Below the pieces are notes generated by a model. That model searched no databases. It was not told the origin of the DNA and saw only the letters and a list, made by a program, of their open reading frames with translations. From NCBI GenBank assembly GCA_036725345.1, contig DAIMEJ010000013.1:19514-83513 (forward strand): a stretch of DNA of 64,000 nucleotides, read 5' to 3'. Positions 40,926 to 50,136 of this stretch are shown here, one piece after another (positions within the stretch are counted from its first letter, which is position 1; every line of letters starts with the position of its first letter). A program made the position numbers and the translations under genes. Source of the stretch: JAPLJU01 sp036725345. GTDB taxonomy: Bacteria > Desulfobacterota > Syntrophia > Syntrophales > UBA2192.

Positions 40926-42194
40926 ATGAAAAAAGGAGTTATGGTGTTTATTGCCGCAGCGTTTTTTGCCGGTCTCATTCTCTGCGTTCCGTTGGCGCCC
41001 GCATGGTCGGCTGATCCCATCGTTGTGGGAATTCCGACGGCACTGAATTCGGATTACGGCCGCGATTCCGTCAATGCGGTAAAGTTGGCCGTAAAGGAGA
41101 TCAACGACAAGGGAGGTGTCAATGTCGGCGGACAGAAACGACCCATCAAACTGATCATTTCGGATACGAGGGACATGGAACCGACAACGCCGGCCCACGA
41201 TGCCCTCATGGCGGTGGAGAAGATGATCCTTCAGGATAAACCCCATGCCATCCTCGTCGGTTTTGCCCGGTCCGAGGTCTTCATGGCCGGCATGGAGCTC
41301 ATCGCCAAGCACAAAATCCCCTATCTCGGATCCTACGCGCAGACCCACATGTTCCAGCAGCAGTTCGCCAAGGATCCGGAAAAGTACAAATATATCTTCC
41401 GCGTCTGTGGTTACAACGTCATAGCCGCAAAGGCAGCCACGGATGCCATCGATGTCCTGAGAAAGGAACATGGCTTGAAGCGGGCTTTTTTCATCACCCA
41501 GGACACCCTGCTGAGCAAAGGCTTCGTCGGGGTCCTGAAGAAACACTGTGAAAATACCGGATGGCAGACCGTGGGTACGGAAAACATTGCCAGCGACGCC
41601 GCGGACTTCTCGGCGGTCCTCTCGAAGGTCAAATCGTCGAAGGCCCAGATTACGGTTGTGTTCTGGGATGTGGCGCAGGGGGGGACCATCATGCTTAAGC
41701 AGTGGACGTCCATGAAGGTACCCTCTCTCATGGTGGGCTTTGTCATCGGTGCCTGCTCACCCCGGGGGTGGGATTTCATGGGCAAGAACATCAATTACAT
41801 CATTCAGACGGAGGCGCCTATCGGCTCCGGCATTCCACTGAAAAAGCTTCCCAAGACCCGCGCTTTTGTTGAAAAATTCAACAAGGCTTACGGAAAGCCT
41901 CACGGACAATGGTTGACCTCGGCATCCTACGAATCCGTCTATATCCTTGCCGGCGCGATTGAACGGGCCGGGTCCCTTGACCCCGCGAAGCTTGTGAAAG
42001 AAATCGAGAAGACCGATTACGCGGGGGTTATCGGGAGGATCAGGTTTGACAAGAACCATCAGGTGGTCTACGGAGACGACCCGAAGGAGACCGCCGTATG
42101 CCTCGCCTATCAATGGCTCAATGGGAAGATGGTTCCCATCTATCCGCCCGCCGTTGCCGAGGGTAAAGTCGTTCTGCCTCCCTGGATGAAATAG
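40926..42194 (+). CDS. livK: Branched-chain-amino-acid-type ABC substrate-binding protein
   Basis: 422 aa periplasmic-binding protein of the Leu/Ile/Val class (type I fold). The signal peptide covers residues 1-29 (hydrophobic core FIAAAFFAGLILCVPLAP, cleavage after AWSA). Mature protein starts DPIVVGIPTALNSDYGRDS. Sites such as AVEKMILQDKPHAILVGFAR and PYLGSYAQTHMF are in the usual positions. Relatives bind amino acids but also aromatic and aliphatic acids. A G/C hairpin (42212-42228) follows, typical for raising binding-protein mRNA over permease mRNA. It is the first gene of a complete importer. Confidence 0.9.
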   Translation: MKKGVMVFIAAAFFAGLILCVPLAPAWSADPIVVGIPTALNSDYGRDSVNAVKLAVKEINDKGGVNVGGQKRPIKLIISDTRDMEPTTPAHDALMAVEKMILQDKPHAILVGFARSEVFMAGMELIAKHKIPYLGSYAQTHMFQQQFAKDPEKYKYIFRVCGYNVIAAKAATDAIDVLRKEHGLKRAFFITQDTLLSKGFVGVLKKHCENTGWQTVGTENIASDAADFSAVLSKVKSSKAQITVVFWDVAQGGTIMLKQWTSMKVPSLMVGFVIGACSPRGWDFMGKNINYIIQTEAPIGSGIPLKKLPKTRAFVEKFNKAYGKPHGQWLTSASYESVYILAGAIERAGSLDPAKLVKEIEKTDYAGVIGRIRFDKNHQVVYGDDPKETAVCLAYQWLNGKMVPIYPPAVAEGKVVLPPWMK

Positions 42195-42211
42195 ACTGCA
42201 GTGGTCGCGGA

Positions 42212-42228
42212 GGGGGGGTCACCCCCCC
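42212..42228 (+). terminator. Pure G/C stem-loop between livK and livH
   Basis: Seven G (42212-42218), the triloop TCA, then nine C (42222-42230) form a 7-bp all-GC stem 15 bp after the livK stop. Such intercistronic hairpins protect binding-protein mRNA or attenuate downstream genes. The homopolymer runs are also prone to sequencing error. Confidence 0.55.
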
Positions 42229-42286
42229 CCGTGATGTTACCGGTGTAGGCAGGTCCATCTGAGCTGAATCGGAAGGGTGCAAGAAA

Positions 42287-43153
42287 ATGTCTATTTTCAT
42301 CTACGGCCTGACCCAGAGCGTGACCCTGATGCTCTACGGCTATGGATTCAGCCTGGTCTACGGCATCAGCGGCATTGCGAACTTCGCCCACGGTGGCTTT
42401 TACGTGCTTGGCGGTTACATCACCTGGTGCATCATCAACCTCCTGGGCTTATCCCAGTTCACGTCGGCGGTCCTGACGGTTCTCATCATGGGGTTTCTCG
42501 GGTTTGTCTTCTACTGGGGCATTCTGCTTCGCATCAGGGGGATCATTCTCTCCGAACTGGTCATCACTTTTGTCGCGGGCATCGCGATCCTGGAATTCCT
42601 GAACTGGAAGGGCCTCTACGGTTTCTATTACAATCTTCTGCCCTTCGTCGAGGGGGATATCACGGTCGGCGAGGTGTCGGTGGATTACCAGCGGCTCATT
42701 GTTCTCTGCTCGGGCGCTGTTCTTGCGGGGCTCATGTGGTTGTTTGTTCACCACACGAAGATCGGGTTGTCGTTCCGGGGCATTGCCCAGGAGGAGCGGA
42801 CGGCCCTCTCCCTGGGGATCGAATCGGATTGGGTCGGGTCGCTCAGCATGGCGCTGGGTTCGGCCCTGGCTGCCGTCGCGGCCATCCTGATTTTGCCGCT
42901 CGGTGTCCTTGAGGCCAACGTGGGTTATGAGGTCCTCATTTATGCCGTCACCGTGGCGATCGTGGGCGGCCTGGAAAGCACCCCGGGCATGGTCCTGGCC
43001 AGTTTCATCATCGGCTTCGGGCAGATCCTGGTGGCGGAATTCATCGGGTCCTCCTGGATGATCATCGTTCCCCTGGCAACCATCGTTGTGATACTGGCAC
43101 TTCGGCCCTCTGGCCTCTTCGGAAAATTCAAGGAACTCGAGGAAAGGGTGTAA
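42287..43153 (+). CDS. livH: Branched-chain-type ABC permease LivH
   Basis: 288 aa inner-membrane protein with about eight hydrophobic helices. It starts SIFIYGLTQSVTLMLYGYGF and has the family loop GISGIANFAHGGFYVLGGY. The cytoplasmic EAA-like region is FRGIAQEERTALSLGIE. It forms the channel with LivM for the substrate caught by LivK. The TAA is immediately followed by the ATG of the next gene (43151-43156), indicating coupled translation. The ligand is unknown; the gene's position before a ligase suggests an acid. Confidence 0.92.
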   Translation: MSIFIYGLTQSVTLMLYGYGFSLVYGISGIANFAHGGFYVLGGYITWCIINLLGLSQFTSAVLTVLIMGFLGFVFYWGILLRIRGIILSELVITFVAGIAILEFLNWKGLYGFYYNLLPFVEGDITVGEVSVDYQRLIVLCSGAVLAGLMWLFVHHTKIGLSFRGIAQEERTALSLGIESDWVGSLSMALGSALAAVAAILILPLGVLEANVGYEVLIYAVTVAIVGGLESTPGMVLASFIIGFGQILVAEFIGSSWMIIVPLATIVVILALRPSGLFGKFKELEERV

Positions 43154-44170
43154 ATGGACAAATCTGAAAAGACTCAATTCCGCCGCGAACGGCTGGATCG
43201 GGGGATCAAGGCGAGGACGGACACCATCTATGCCATCGCCTCGTTCAGAGACATGCTGTATCTGATTCTGCCCCGGGTGCTTCCGCTGGTGCTGATGGTT
43301 GTCCTTCCTCTTCTGCTGGGCGAGTACTGGAGGAAAGTCGTCTGCTATGCGGCGGTCTACGGGCTTCTGGCATTGAGTTGGGATTTTCTCGGGGCCATCG
43401 GTCTTTTTTCCCTCGGACAGGCCCTGTTTTTTGGTGTCGGGGCGTACATGGCGGGCGCTCTCAATCTGTATTTCGAATGGCCGATCTACTATACCCTGCC
43501 TGCCGCCACACTGGGCGGCGCATTGTTCTGCACGCTTCTCCTGACCCCCGTCATTCGGTTGAAGGGGGTCTACTTCGCCATGGTGACCATCGTGATCCCC
43601 ATCCTTTTTTCCCGCACCATTGTAGCCGGGGGTATCTTCGGTGGGACGCACGGGATTGTCAACCTGACACCCTTCAAGAGCGACCTGCTTGCGGAGTATC
43701 TCATCCTTTTTGCGCTGATCGGTTGTCTTTTCGCTTTTCGCAGGGTGATCGGGGAGGATTACGGGCTTGTCATGCATGCCATCCGAGACGACGACCGGGC
43801 CGTGATGAGCGCGGGAATCAACATCTACTGGAGGAAGGTACAGGCCCTTTTCGTCGCTTCGGCGGTGGGCTGCCTGGCAGGCGCATTCATGTGCCATAAT
43901 TACCAGTTTGTCGGACCGAGCGCCTTTTCACTGGATTATTCGCTGCTGCCCCTCGCCGCCGCGGCGCTTGGGGGGCCGGGCACCTTTGTCGGGGCCGTTC
44001 TGGGAAGCGCAATCCTTATACCCCTATCGGAGGCCCTTCGGGATTTCGGAGGACTACGGATGGTCTTTTACTGCCTGATCCTTATCGCCAGTATGATCTT
44101 GCTCCCCGAGGGAATTTTTCACTATATAGCCAGAAAATATCATCAGTTCGAGAGAACGGTGAAAATATAG
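43154..44170 (+). CDS. livM: Branched-chain-type ABC permease LivM
   Basis: 338 aa. A charged cytoplasmic N-terminus of about 35 residues precedes some nine or ten membrane segments. Family features include LLALSWDFLGAIGLFSLGQA, VYFAMVTIVIPILFSRTI, GGTHGIVNL and the cytoplasmic loop AIRDDDRAVMSAGINIYWRK. It pairs with LivH. ATG 43154 abuts the LivH stop, and the fused ATPase gene starts 10 bp after its end, giving a tight H-M-GF arrangement. Confidence 0.92.
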   Translation: MDKSEKTQFRRERLDRGIKARTDTIYAIASFRDMLYLILPRVLPLVLMVVLPLLLGEYWRKVVCYAAVYGLLALSWDFLGAIGLFSLGQALFFGVGAYMAGALNLYFEWPIYYTLPAATLGGALFCTLLLTPVIRLKGVYFAMVTIVIPILFSRTIVAGGIFGGTHGIVNLTPFKSDLLAEYLILFALIGCLFAFRRVIGEDYGLVMHAIRDDDRAVMSAGINIYWRKVQALFVASAVGCLAGAFMCHNYQFVGPSAFSLDYSLLPLAAAALGGPGTFVGAVLGSAILIPLSEALRDFGGLRMVFYCLILIASMILLPEGIFHYIARKYHQFERTVKI

Positions 44171-44180
44171 GAAAAAAGCG

Positions 44181-45758
44181 ATGCAGGACGAAGTGATTCT
44201 CCAGGTTGAAAATCTGCACAAGAGCTTCGGCGGGGTCAAGGCCACGGTCGACGTCAGTTTCCAACTCCGGAGGGGGGAATTCATCGGCATCATTGGCCCC
44301 AACGGGTCGGGGAAAACAACGCTGATCAACCTCATCACCGGTTTCGTGAAACCCGATGCAGGCCGAGTCCTCTTCAAGGGCAGAGCCATCACGGGCAAGA
44401 TGCCTTACACAATAGCCGGACTCGGCGTCGCGCGGACCTTTCAGATGGTGCACATGTTTTACAACCTTCCCGCCTTCAAAAACATTATCATCCCCCTCTG
44501 CTCCCCCAGGGTCAAGACCTTGAAGGGCGGCAGGTACGGGGAACGTGACGATATCGCCATCGAAATCCTGGATGAATACGGGTTTGAACGGGACTCCTTC
44601 ATTCCGTACAGGATGGTGGGCAGTCTCCCACACGGATACCTGAAGCGGCTCGACCTTGCACGGGCGATGTCATTGCGGCCGGAGGTTCTCCTTCTGGACG
44701 AGCTGTTTTCCGGGATGTCCATGTCCGAGGTTGCGGCAACCCTCCCCATGCTCGAGAAGTTGAGCGCCCAGGGCCTGAGCATGATCATGGTGGAACACAG
44801 GCTCAGGGAGCTCTTTCGTGTGGTCTCGCGGGTGATCGTTCTCAATTTCGGCGCCAAGATCGCCGAGGGACTGCCGGAAGAGGTCATGAAAGACGCATCG
44901 GTCATGGCGGCCTATCTGGGAAGTGAATCCCAATACGACTGCCTTGAAATGGTCCCCTCCCACGGAGCGCCGCCGCCGGAGGAGCAGCCCGAGACCCGGC
45001 CCGAAGCCGAAAAGATTCTGGAAGTGAAAAAATTGACCGTCTTCTTCGAGAATGCCCTCGCCGCAAACGACATCAGTCTCGAGGTTGCAGAGGGGGAGAT
45101 CGTCGGCATCCTCGGTTCCAACAGCGCCGGCAAGACCACCCTGATGAATGCCGTATCGGGCCTGATCCTCGATCAGAAAAAGAAGGAGGACCGCCGGGGC
45201 GGGGAGCGGATCGAGGTACGCGGTGAAATCATCTTCAGAGGGGAAAACATTACCTATCTCAAACCGAGCGACCGGGTCAAGAAAGGAATGGTGCTCTGCC
45301 GTGAGCGGCACCCCATCTTCCGGGACAGCACCGTTTTGGAGAATCTCAGAATAGCCGGAAAATTGCGGAAACGGTTGGAAGTCAAGGAAAGCATCGCCGT
45401 TGTTTTCGAGATCTTCCCCCATTTGCTCACATTGAAAAAACGCAAGGCCGGTCTCCTGAGCGGCGGGGAGCAACAGATGCTTGCTATTGGTATGGCCCTG
45501 GTGACGCGTCCGAGCCTCCTGCTTCTGGACGAACCGCTTCTCGGCCTGAGCCCCCTCCTGCAGTCAGAGGTCACAAAGGCGCTGAAAACAATCAGCGGCA
45601 GGGGTGTCACCATCCTGGTGACGGAGCAATTTGCCAGACCTCTCATTCCGATCATCGACCGGGGGTACGTGATCGAAAACGGCATCATTGTCATGGGCGG
45701 CACGGGCCGGGAGCTTGCGGACAATCCCGATGTCAGGGCATCCTATCTGGGCGTGTAG
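44181..45758 (+). CDS. Fused LivG-LivF ABC ATPase
   Basis: 525 aa with two complete ABC domains in one chain; in most Liv systems these are separate genes. Domain 1 (about 5-250, LivG type): Walker A GPNGSGKT, a degenerate signature SLPHGYLKRLDLARA and Walker B VLLLDELFSGMS. A linker rich in Pro and Glu (PPPEEQPETRPEAEK) joins domain 2 (about 275-525, LivF type): Walker A GSNSAGKT, signature LLSGGEQQMLAIG and Walker B LLLLDEPLLGLSP. It powers the importer formed with LivH and LivM. The signature LPHGY in domain 1 suggests asymmetric nucleotide sites. Confidence 0.93.
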   Translation: MQDEVILQVENLHKSFGGVKATVDVSFQLRRGEFIGIIGPNGSGKTTLINLITGFVKPDAGRVLFKGRAITGKMPYTIAGLGVARTFQMVHMFYNLPAFKNIIIPLCSPRVKTLKGGRYGERDDIAIEILDEYGFERDSFIPYRMVGSLPHGYLKRLDLARAMSLRPEVLLLDELFSGMSMSEVAATLPMLEKLSAQGLSMIMVEHRLRELFRVVSRVIVLNFGAKIAEGLPEEVMKDASVMAAYLGSESQYDCLEMVPSHGAPPPEEQPETRPEAEKILEVKKLTVFFENALAANDISLEVAEGEIVGILGSNSAGKTTLMNAVSGLILDQKKKEDRRGGERIEVRGEIIFRGENITYLKPSDRVKKGMVLCRERHPIFRDSTVLENLRIAGKLRKRLEVKESIAVVFEIFPHLLTLKKRKAGLLSGGEQQMLAIGMALVTRPSLLLLDEPLLGLSPLLQSEVTKALKTISGRGVTILVTEQFARPLIPIIDRGYVIENGIIVMGGTGRELADNPDVRASYLGV

Positions 45759-45779
45759 CAAAGAAGAGTGAGATCGATC

Positions 45780-47423
45780 ATGGAATCGGAAAAACTGGAA
45801 AATACCGTCTACGGGTGCTTCGCCGGTCAGGTCCGCAGAAACCCTCAGAAAACGGCGATGATCTACCTGGGCGGGAGATACAGTTACGAAAAGATCCACG
45901 AGATGGTCCTGAGGTTCGCGGCGGCACTGCATGCAAAGGGCGTGGTCGAGGGAGATCGAGTGATTCTGTACATGCACAACCTTCCCCAGACGCTTATCGC
46001 CTATATTGCCCTGCATCGTCTGAATGCGATTCCAGTTCCCGTGGCCCCGATCTATACCGCCTATGACCTGAAGTATTTTGTGAAGGACCTGCAGGTCGAG
46101 ACGATCATCTGCATGGACAGCAACCTCGCCTATGCCGCAGAGGTCCTCCCCGAAACCGGGTTAAAACGGGTCATCGTGACGAACATCATCGATCTGGTCC
46201 CCTGGTGGAAAAAGGTTTTCGCCCACAGCTTTCAGCTGGTCCCCAAGGGGAAAATCCCCGCCGGAGGGGAATATTTTTCTTTTTTATCATTGCTGAAGAG
46301 AGGACAGCCGGTTCATCTTCCACCCTTTGAACCGAAAGGGGGAGACCAGACGGCTCTGATTCTTTATACCGGCGGAACCACCGGGGAACCAAAAGGGGTG
46401 CCGCTGTCCGTCGGCCTCTTGATCGCCCAGCTACGAGAATGGCGGAAATACAGTGAGCCTCTTATCCCGCCGGGGGGGATGATCACGGCGCAGGCGGCCC
46501 CGCTCTATCACGTCATCGGCCAGATGGACGGCCTCACACCGTTGCTGATTGACGGAGGATCGCTCATTCTTTTCCCCAGGGTTGACCTGGATTCCTTCAT
46601 GGATCAGGTGCAGCGGTACAGGGCGACAAACATGTATGCCGTCCCGGCTTTTTATCGCATGATTCTCGAACACGATCGCCTCGACAATTATGACCTCCGC
46701 TCTCTTAAATACTGCGGCTGCGGGGGTGATGTCCTGCCGAAGGCGGTGGCGGAATGGTGGCAGGCTAAATTCAACACCTGCCTCTACCAGGGATACGGGA
46801 CGACGGAGTCCTGCGGGGCCATATCGGCCTCCTATGTGAGGGATGGCCTTCCGCCCGAAGGCAGCATCGGTAAGGTTGTGGAGATCAACAGGATCCGCCT
46901 TGTGGACCCTGGGACGCTGGAACCCGTGCCCCCCGGCGAGCCGGGGGACCTCCTGGTGACGGCGCAATACGGAACGAAACAATACTGGGAAAAGCCCGAG
47001 GAGACAGCCGGTTCTTTTTTGAAGATGGACTCCGAGGTCTGGTACAGGACGCGCGACGTGATCCGGATGGATGATCAGGGCTGGCTCTACTTTGTGGACC
47101 GTACGGCGGATATCATTAAACACAAGGGCTACCGGATTGCCGCTGCCGAGATTGAAAAGGTTCTCCAGGAACACCCGGCCGTCATCGCCTCGTGCGTCAT
47201 CGGTGTGCCCGACGAGAAAGTGGGCGAACGAATCAAAGCCTTCGTGGTCGTCAAGGAAGATGTCAAGGGTATAAGCGCGACGGAGATGAAGACCTGGTGT
47301 CGTGACCGGCTGGCCGCTTACAAGGTCCCCCATTACATCGAATTCCGTGATATGCTGCCCAAGTCAAAGGTCGGCAAGATGCTCAGGCGCGAGATGCGGC
47401 AGGAAGAGTTGAAAAAACGCTAA
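45780..47423 (+). CDS. AMP-forming acyl-CoA synthetase linked to the Liv importer
   Basis: 547 aa ANL ligase. The P-loop is ILYTGGTTGEPKGVPLS, followed by GYGTTESCGAIS (A5), WYRTRDVIRMDDQGWLYFVDRT (A7) and, near the C-terminus, LPKSKVGKMLRREMR with the catalytic Lys. ATG 45780 is chosen over GTG 45768, though neither has a strong ribosome site. It begins about 20 bp after the fused ATPase gene, so the imported acid is probably activated by this enzyme directly on entry. Next are a dienoyl-CoA-isomerase-like gene and the second flavoprotein gene. Confidence 0.9.
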   Translation: MESEKLENTVYGCFAGQVRRNPQKTAMIYLGGRYSYEKIHEMVLRFAAALHAKGVVEGDRVILYMHNLPQTLIAYIALHRLNAIPVPVAPIYTAYDLKYFVKDLQVETIICMDSNLAYAAEVLPETGLKRVIVTNIIDLVPWWKKVFAHSFQLVPKGKIPAGGEYFSFLSLLKRGQPVHLPPFEPKGGDQTALILYTGGTTGEPKGVPLSVGLLIAQLREWRKYSEPLIPPGGMITAQAAPLYHVIGQMDGLTPLLIDGGSLILFPRVDLDSFMDQVQRYRATNMYAVPAFYRMILEHDRLDNYDLRSLKYCGCGGDVLPKAVAEWWQAKFNTCLYQGYGTTESCGAISASYVRDGLPPEGSIGKVVEINRIRLVDPGTLEPVPPGEPGDLLVTAQYGTKQYWEKPEETAGSFLKMDSEVWYRTRDVIRMDDQGWLYFVDRTADIIKHKGYRIAAAEIEKVLQEHPAVIASCVIGVPDEKVGERIKAFVVVKEDVKGISATEMKTWCRDRLAAYKVPHYIEFRDMLPKSKVGKMLRREMRQEELKKR

Positions 47424-47505
47424 ATGATGCGGTTTTTCGGAAGGCGCCGGCCATGGCAAAGTCGGCCCTCTGTGAAGAACACAATGGCATGAGAGGAGGA
47501 AAAAC

Positions 47506-48312
47506 GTGGGACAGTCGTTTATCGAATTGAGCGTGGAAGATCATATTGCGACAATGTCGTTGAACAGGCCGGAAAGCCTGAACGCAATCAGTCTCGCCTT
47601 TGCGGCCGAGATTGCGAAAACCATGAGGGAGCTGAACCATCTCGAAGATGTTCGGGTCGTCATCCTCAGGAGCAATGCCAAGGGGTTTTGCGCCGGCATG
47701 GATCTCAGGGATTTCATGTCCCAGGGCCTTGTCGGTGGCGGTGCGAAGAAATCCTTTTACTTTTACGACACGTTACATGCCCTTTTTGACTGCTGCAACG
47801 TCCTGGAGGAGTGCCGCAAGCCGGTGATTGCCGCCATCCACGGGGTCTGCGTCGGCGCGGGCCTTGATATGATCTCGGCCTGCGACATCCGGCTCTGCAC
47901 GGAGGATGCGTCGTTCTCCCTGCGTGAGGCGGCCATCGGTTTTGTGGCTGACATGGGCGTTCTCCAGCGCCTTCCCCATATCGTCGGTCAGGGCTTCACG
48001 AGGGAAATGGCCTATACAGCCCGCTTTTATTCTGCCCGGGAGGTTGAACGAATGGGGCTCGTGAATGCCGTGTACCCGGATAAAGAGGTCCTCTTCGCGG
48101 AGGCGCGGAAACTGGCCGGACAGATTGCCGCAAACGCGCCCCTGGCCGTCATGGGGACGAAGGAAGTGCTCAACTTCAGCCGCACGGCGTCCATCACGGA
48201 CGGGATGTTCAAAGCGATCGAGAAGAACGCCGCGTTTCTCACATCGAAGGACGTCCAGGAGGCCGCAACGGCTTTCATGGAAAGACGCAAACCGAACTTC
48301 AAAGGCGAGTAA
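47506..48312 (+). CDS. Crotonase-fold protein resembling delta3,5-delta2,4-dienoyl-CoA isomerase
   Basis: 268 aa. The segment GAGLDMISACDIRLCTEDASF then LREAAIGFVADMGVLQRLP is strongly reminiscent of ECH1-type dienoyl-CoA isomerases. Their Asp, Glu and Asp active-site residues all appear conserved (LDMIS, REAAIG, VADMG). The oxyanion loop is KGFCAGMDLRDF. The likely role is moving double bonds in a dienoyl-CoA, useful for unsaturated or cyclic intermediates. It lies between the Liv-linked ligase gene and flavoprotein copy 2, which could reduce or oxidise the product. Confidence 0.88.
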   Translation: MGQSFIELSVEDHIATMSLNRPESLNAISLAFAAEIAKTMRELNHLEDVRVVILRSNAKGFCAGMDLRDFMSQGLVGGGAKKSFYFYDTLHALFDCCNVLEECRKPVIAAIHGVCVGAGLDMISACDIRLCTEDASFSLREAAIGFVADMGVLQRLPHIVGQGFTREMAYTARFYSAREVERMGLVNAVYPDKEVLFAEARKLAGQIAANAPLAVMGTKEVLNFSRTASITDGMFKAIEKNAAFLTSKDVQEAATAFMERRKPNFKGE

Positions 48313-48341
48313 AGGCGGGGTAAATCGCTGCGAAGACTGGC

Positions 48342-49370
48342 ATGACGGAGCTCTTCGGCATCGGATATCCCGTCCTGTTGCCGGGGATGAACTGGGTCAG
48401 CGTTTCGAAGCTGGTGGCGGCCGTGTCGGAAGCCGGCGGGCTGGGCACTTTTAATTGTGCGGCGAACACCCCCCAGGAGATGAAAGCGATCATCCGGGAA
48501 ATTCGGTCTCTCACCGATAAACCCTTTGCCATGAATTTCACTCTCTTGCTCCCCAATGCCCGGGAAAATGCGGAGGTGGCACTGGCGGAAAAAGTCCCGA
48601 TTTTGAATTACGCCCTGGGGAAAGCGGACTGGATGATCAAGGCCGCCCACGAGTATGGCGGGAAAGTCATTGCCACAGTGGCTACGGAGCGGCATGCGCT
48701 CAAGGCCGCGGGGGACGGAGCGGATGCTATTTGCGTACCCGGTCACGAGGCGGCCGCGCACGGAGCGGAGGTTACGACGCTGGTGCTGACCCAGATTCTT
48801 GCCCGGCGGGTCAAAATCCCCATCATCGCAGCGGGTGGTTTTTGCGATGGCAGGGGGCTGGCAGCGGCCCTGGCACTGGGTGCCGACGGCATATCTATGG
48901 GTACGAGGTTCGTGCTGACCAAGGAGTGCCAGGTCCACGAGACCGTAAAAAAAGCGATTATGGCGGCCTCGGAAAACGACACGCTCTGTTCGGACAAGAT
49001 TGACGGCATGCCGGGCAGATGGCTTAAGACGAAAGCGACGATGGAGATGGCCGAAGGGAAGCTTAACTTTGTGGAAGCCATATCGAGTGCGATGAAAGTG
49101 AAGAAAGAACTTGATGTTCCTATATACAAATTGCTGGTCAGCGGCCTGAAACAGAAAGACAGGGGTGTGGCTGACCTGGCCCGGCAGGCTTTGAACGTGG
49201 TGGGAATCAAGGTGGCGGCGGAGACAGGCAATCTTGAAGAGGGTTTTTTCCCCGTCGGGCAGATCATAGGCAACATGAACGACGAACCCACCTGCAAGGA
49301 ACTGATCGAGCGGATGGTGGCCGAGGCAAAGGCGGCCATCGAGGACGCAAGGAATAAATGCATGTCATAA
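48342..49370 (+). CDS. Nitronate monooxygenase / enoyl reductase-type FMN protein, copy 2
   Basis: 342 aa, paralogue of the gene at 39662. The first residues differ (TELFGIGYPVLLPGMNWVSV), then the sequence from KLVAAV through NDEPTCKEL is identical to copy 1 in DNA and protein. The end differs again (IERMVAEAKAAIEDARNKC). The FMN site IIAAGGFCDGRGLAAALALG and DGISMGTRF are intact. It starts 29 bp after the isomerase gene with only a weak purine stretch before ATG 48342, so it is probably the last gene of the livK-led operon. Confidence 0.88.
   Translation: MTELFGIGYPVLLPGMNWVSVSKLVAAVSEAGGLGTFNCAANTPQEMKAIIREIRSLTDKPFAMNFTLLLPNARENAEVALAEKVPILNYALGKADWMIKAAHEYGGKVIATVATERHALKAAGDGADAICVPGHEAAAHGAEVTTLVLTQILARRVKIPIIAAGGFCDGRGLAAALALGADGISMGTRFVLTKECQVHETVKKAIMAASENDTLCSDKIDGMPGRWLKTKATMEMAEGKLNFVEAISSAMKVKKELDVPIYKLLVSGLKQKDRGVADLARQALNVVGIKVAAETGNLEEGFFPVGQIIGNMNDEPTCKELIERMVAEAKAAIEDARNKCMS
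48406..49300. repeat. 895-bp identical tract, copy 2 (partner 39741-40635)
   Basis: Direct-repeat partner of 39741-40635, same orientation, start-to-start distance 8665 bp, carrying no difference that I could find. The identity starts at CGAAGCTGGTGG and stops after CTGCAAGGA. Recombination between the copies would delete or duplicate marR-operon-side genes and the whole liv-ligase-isomerase set. Confidence 0.9.
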
Positions 49371-49398
49371 ATTGTCTTTGTTAAGTGATTCACGGTCC

Positions 49399-49425
49399 GG
49401 GGTAAGCTTTGATGATCTGATATTT
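49399..49425 (+). repeat. Diverged copy of a dispersed 28-bp element
   Basis: GGGGTAAGCTTTGATGATCT and the following GATATTT match, with about three differences, the exact repeats at 54431-54458 and 55001-55028. It lies 29 bp after the flavoprotein gene. Confidence 0.6.
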
Positions 49426-49619
49426 ACGGCCGTGAAAAAGGTGGCCTGCCGAGTTGTTGGCCATACCCCTCCTGTTCATCTGAGGTATCTTAACAACCCC
49501 TCGCTGGCCCGCAGGGGGGCGATGCTGTTAATTCAAATTTCGTCCAGGACCGCCATGAACCATGATTGAGTTTGGATAAAGCGGCATGCCGGGGACTGTG
49601 AAAGCCGCGACAATCCATT

Positions 49620-50000
49620 TCAGCGATTTTTAAACTCTCCTTTTTTCCCATCCCTCTGGAATCCCCTCAAGGCTTTTCCGAACAGGATATAAGACGACAA
49701 TACATTTTTTTCCTGTGTCGACAAACCATCCTTTGCGTCTGACGGCTGAGCCGTAACCTTCTCACGCCCTTGCTCCAGCACGCCGCGGTCGGCGAGAATA
49801 TGCCGGACTTCCGATTGAGCCAACATGTATCCCTCCTCGAGGGCCATTTGCTGTTTGCTGATGAAGTCGAAAAAGGAAAAACTGTAGGTCATCAAGAGAA
49901 CGATCCAGATGAACATCAACGAGATCACTGCCAGATTTTTCAACAATGATCTGTGGTCCTTCTCTTTACAGCCGATCATGCACTGTAGAATATGTTCCAT
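49620..50000 (-). CDS. Small single-pass membrane protein under a c-di-GMP riboswitch
   Basis: 126 aa, no family recognised. A cytoplasmic-type N-terminus with two Cys (MEHILQCMIGCKEKDH) leads into one membrane helix (about 22-43, LAVISLMFIWIVLLMTYSFSFF). A polar, partly helical tail with EEGYMLAQSEVRHILADRG follows. AAGGAGGGG sits right before ATG 50000, so translation is well supported. The 230-nt leader holds a c-di-GMP-I aptamer, so output is tied to second-messenger level. A role in surface attachment, motility or signalling is inferred only from that control. Confidence 0.75.
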   Translation of the reverse strand: MEHILQCMIGCKEKDHRSLLKNLAVISLMFIWIVLLMTYSFSFFDFISKQQMALEEGYMLAQSEVRHILADRGVLEQGREKVTAQPSDAKDGLSTQEKNVLSSYILFGKALRGFQRDGKKGEFKNR

Positions 50001-50136
50001 CTCACCCCTCCTTGAGTCAGGTCAGCATGACAGCAACGCAAGCCGTTATGACGGTTGTACAAAGATAAGCTGGAGTGGTTCAGATAACTGCGGCGTGAGG
50101 TCTTGAAATGTAGTGAAAAGAATGGTGCCGGCATCG

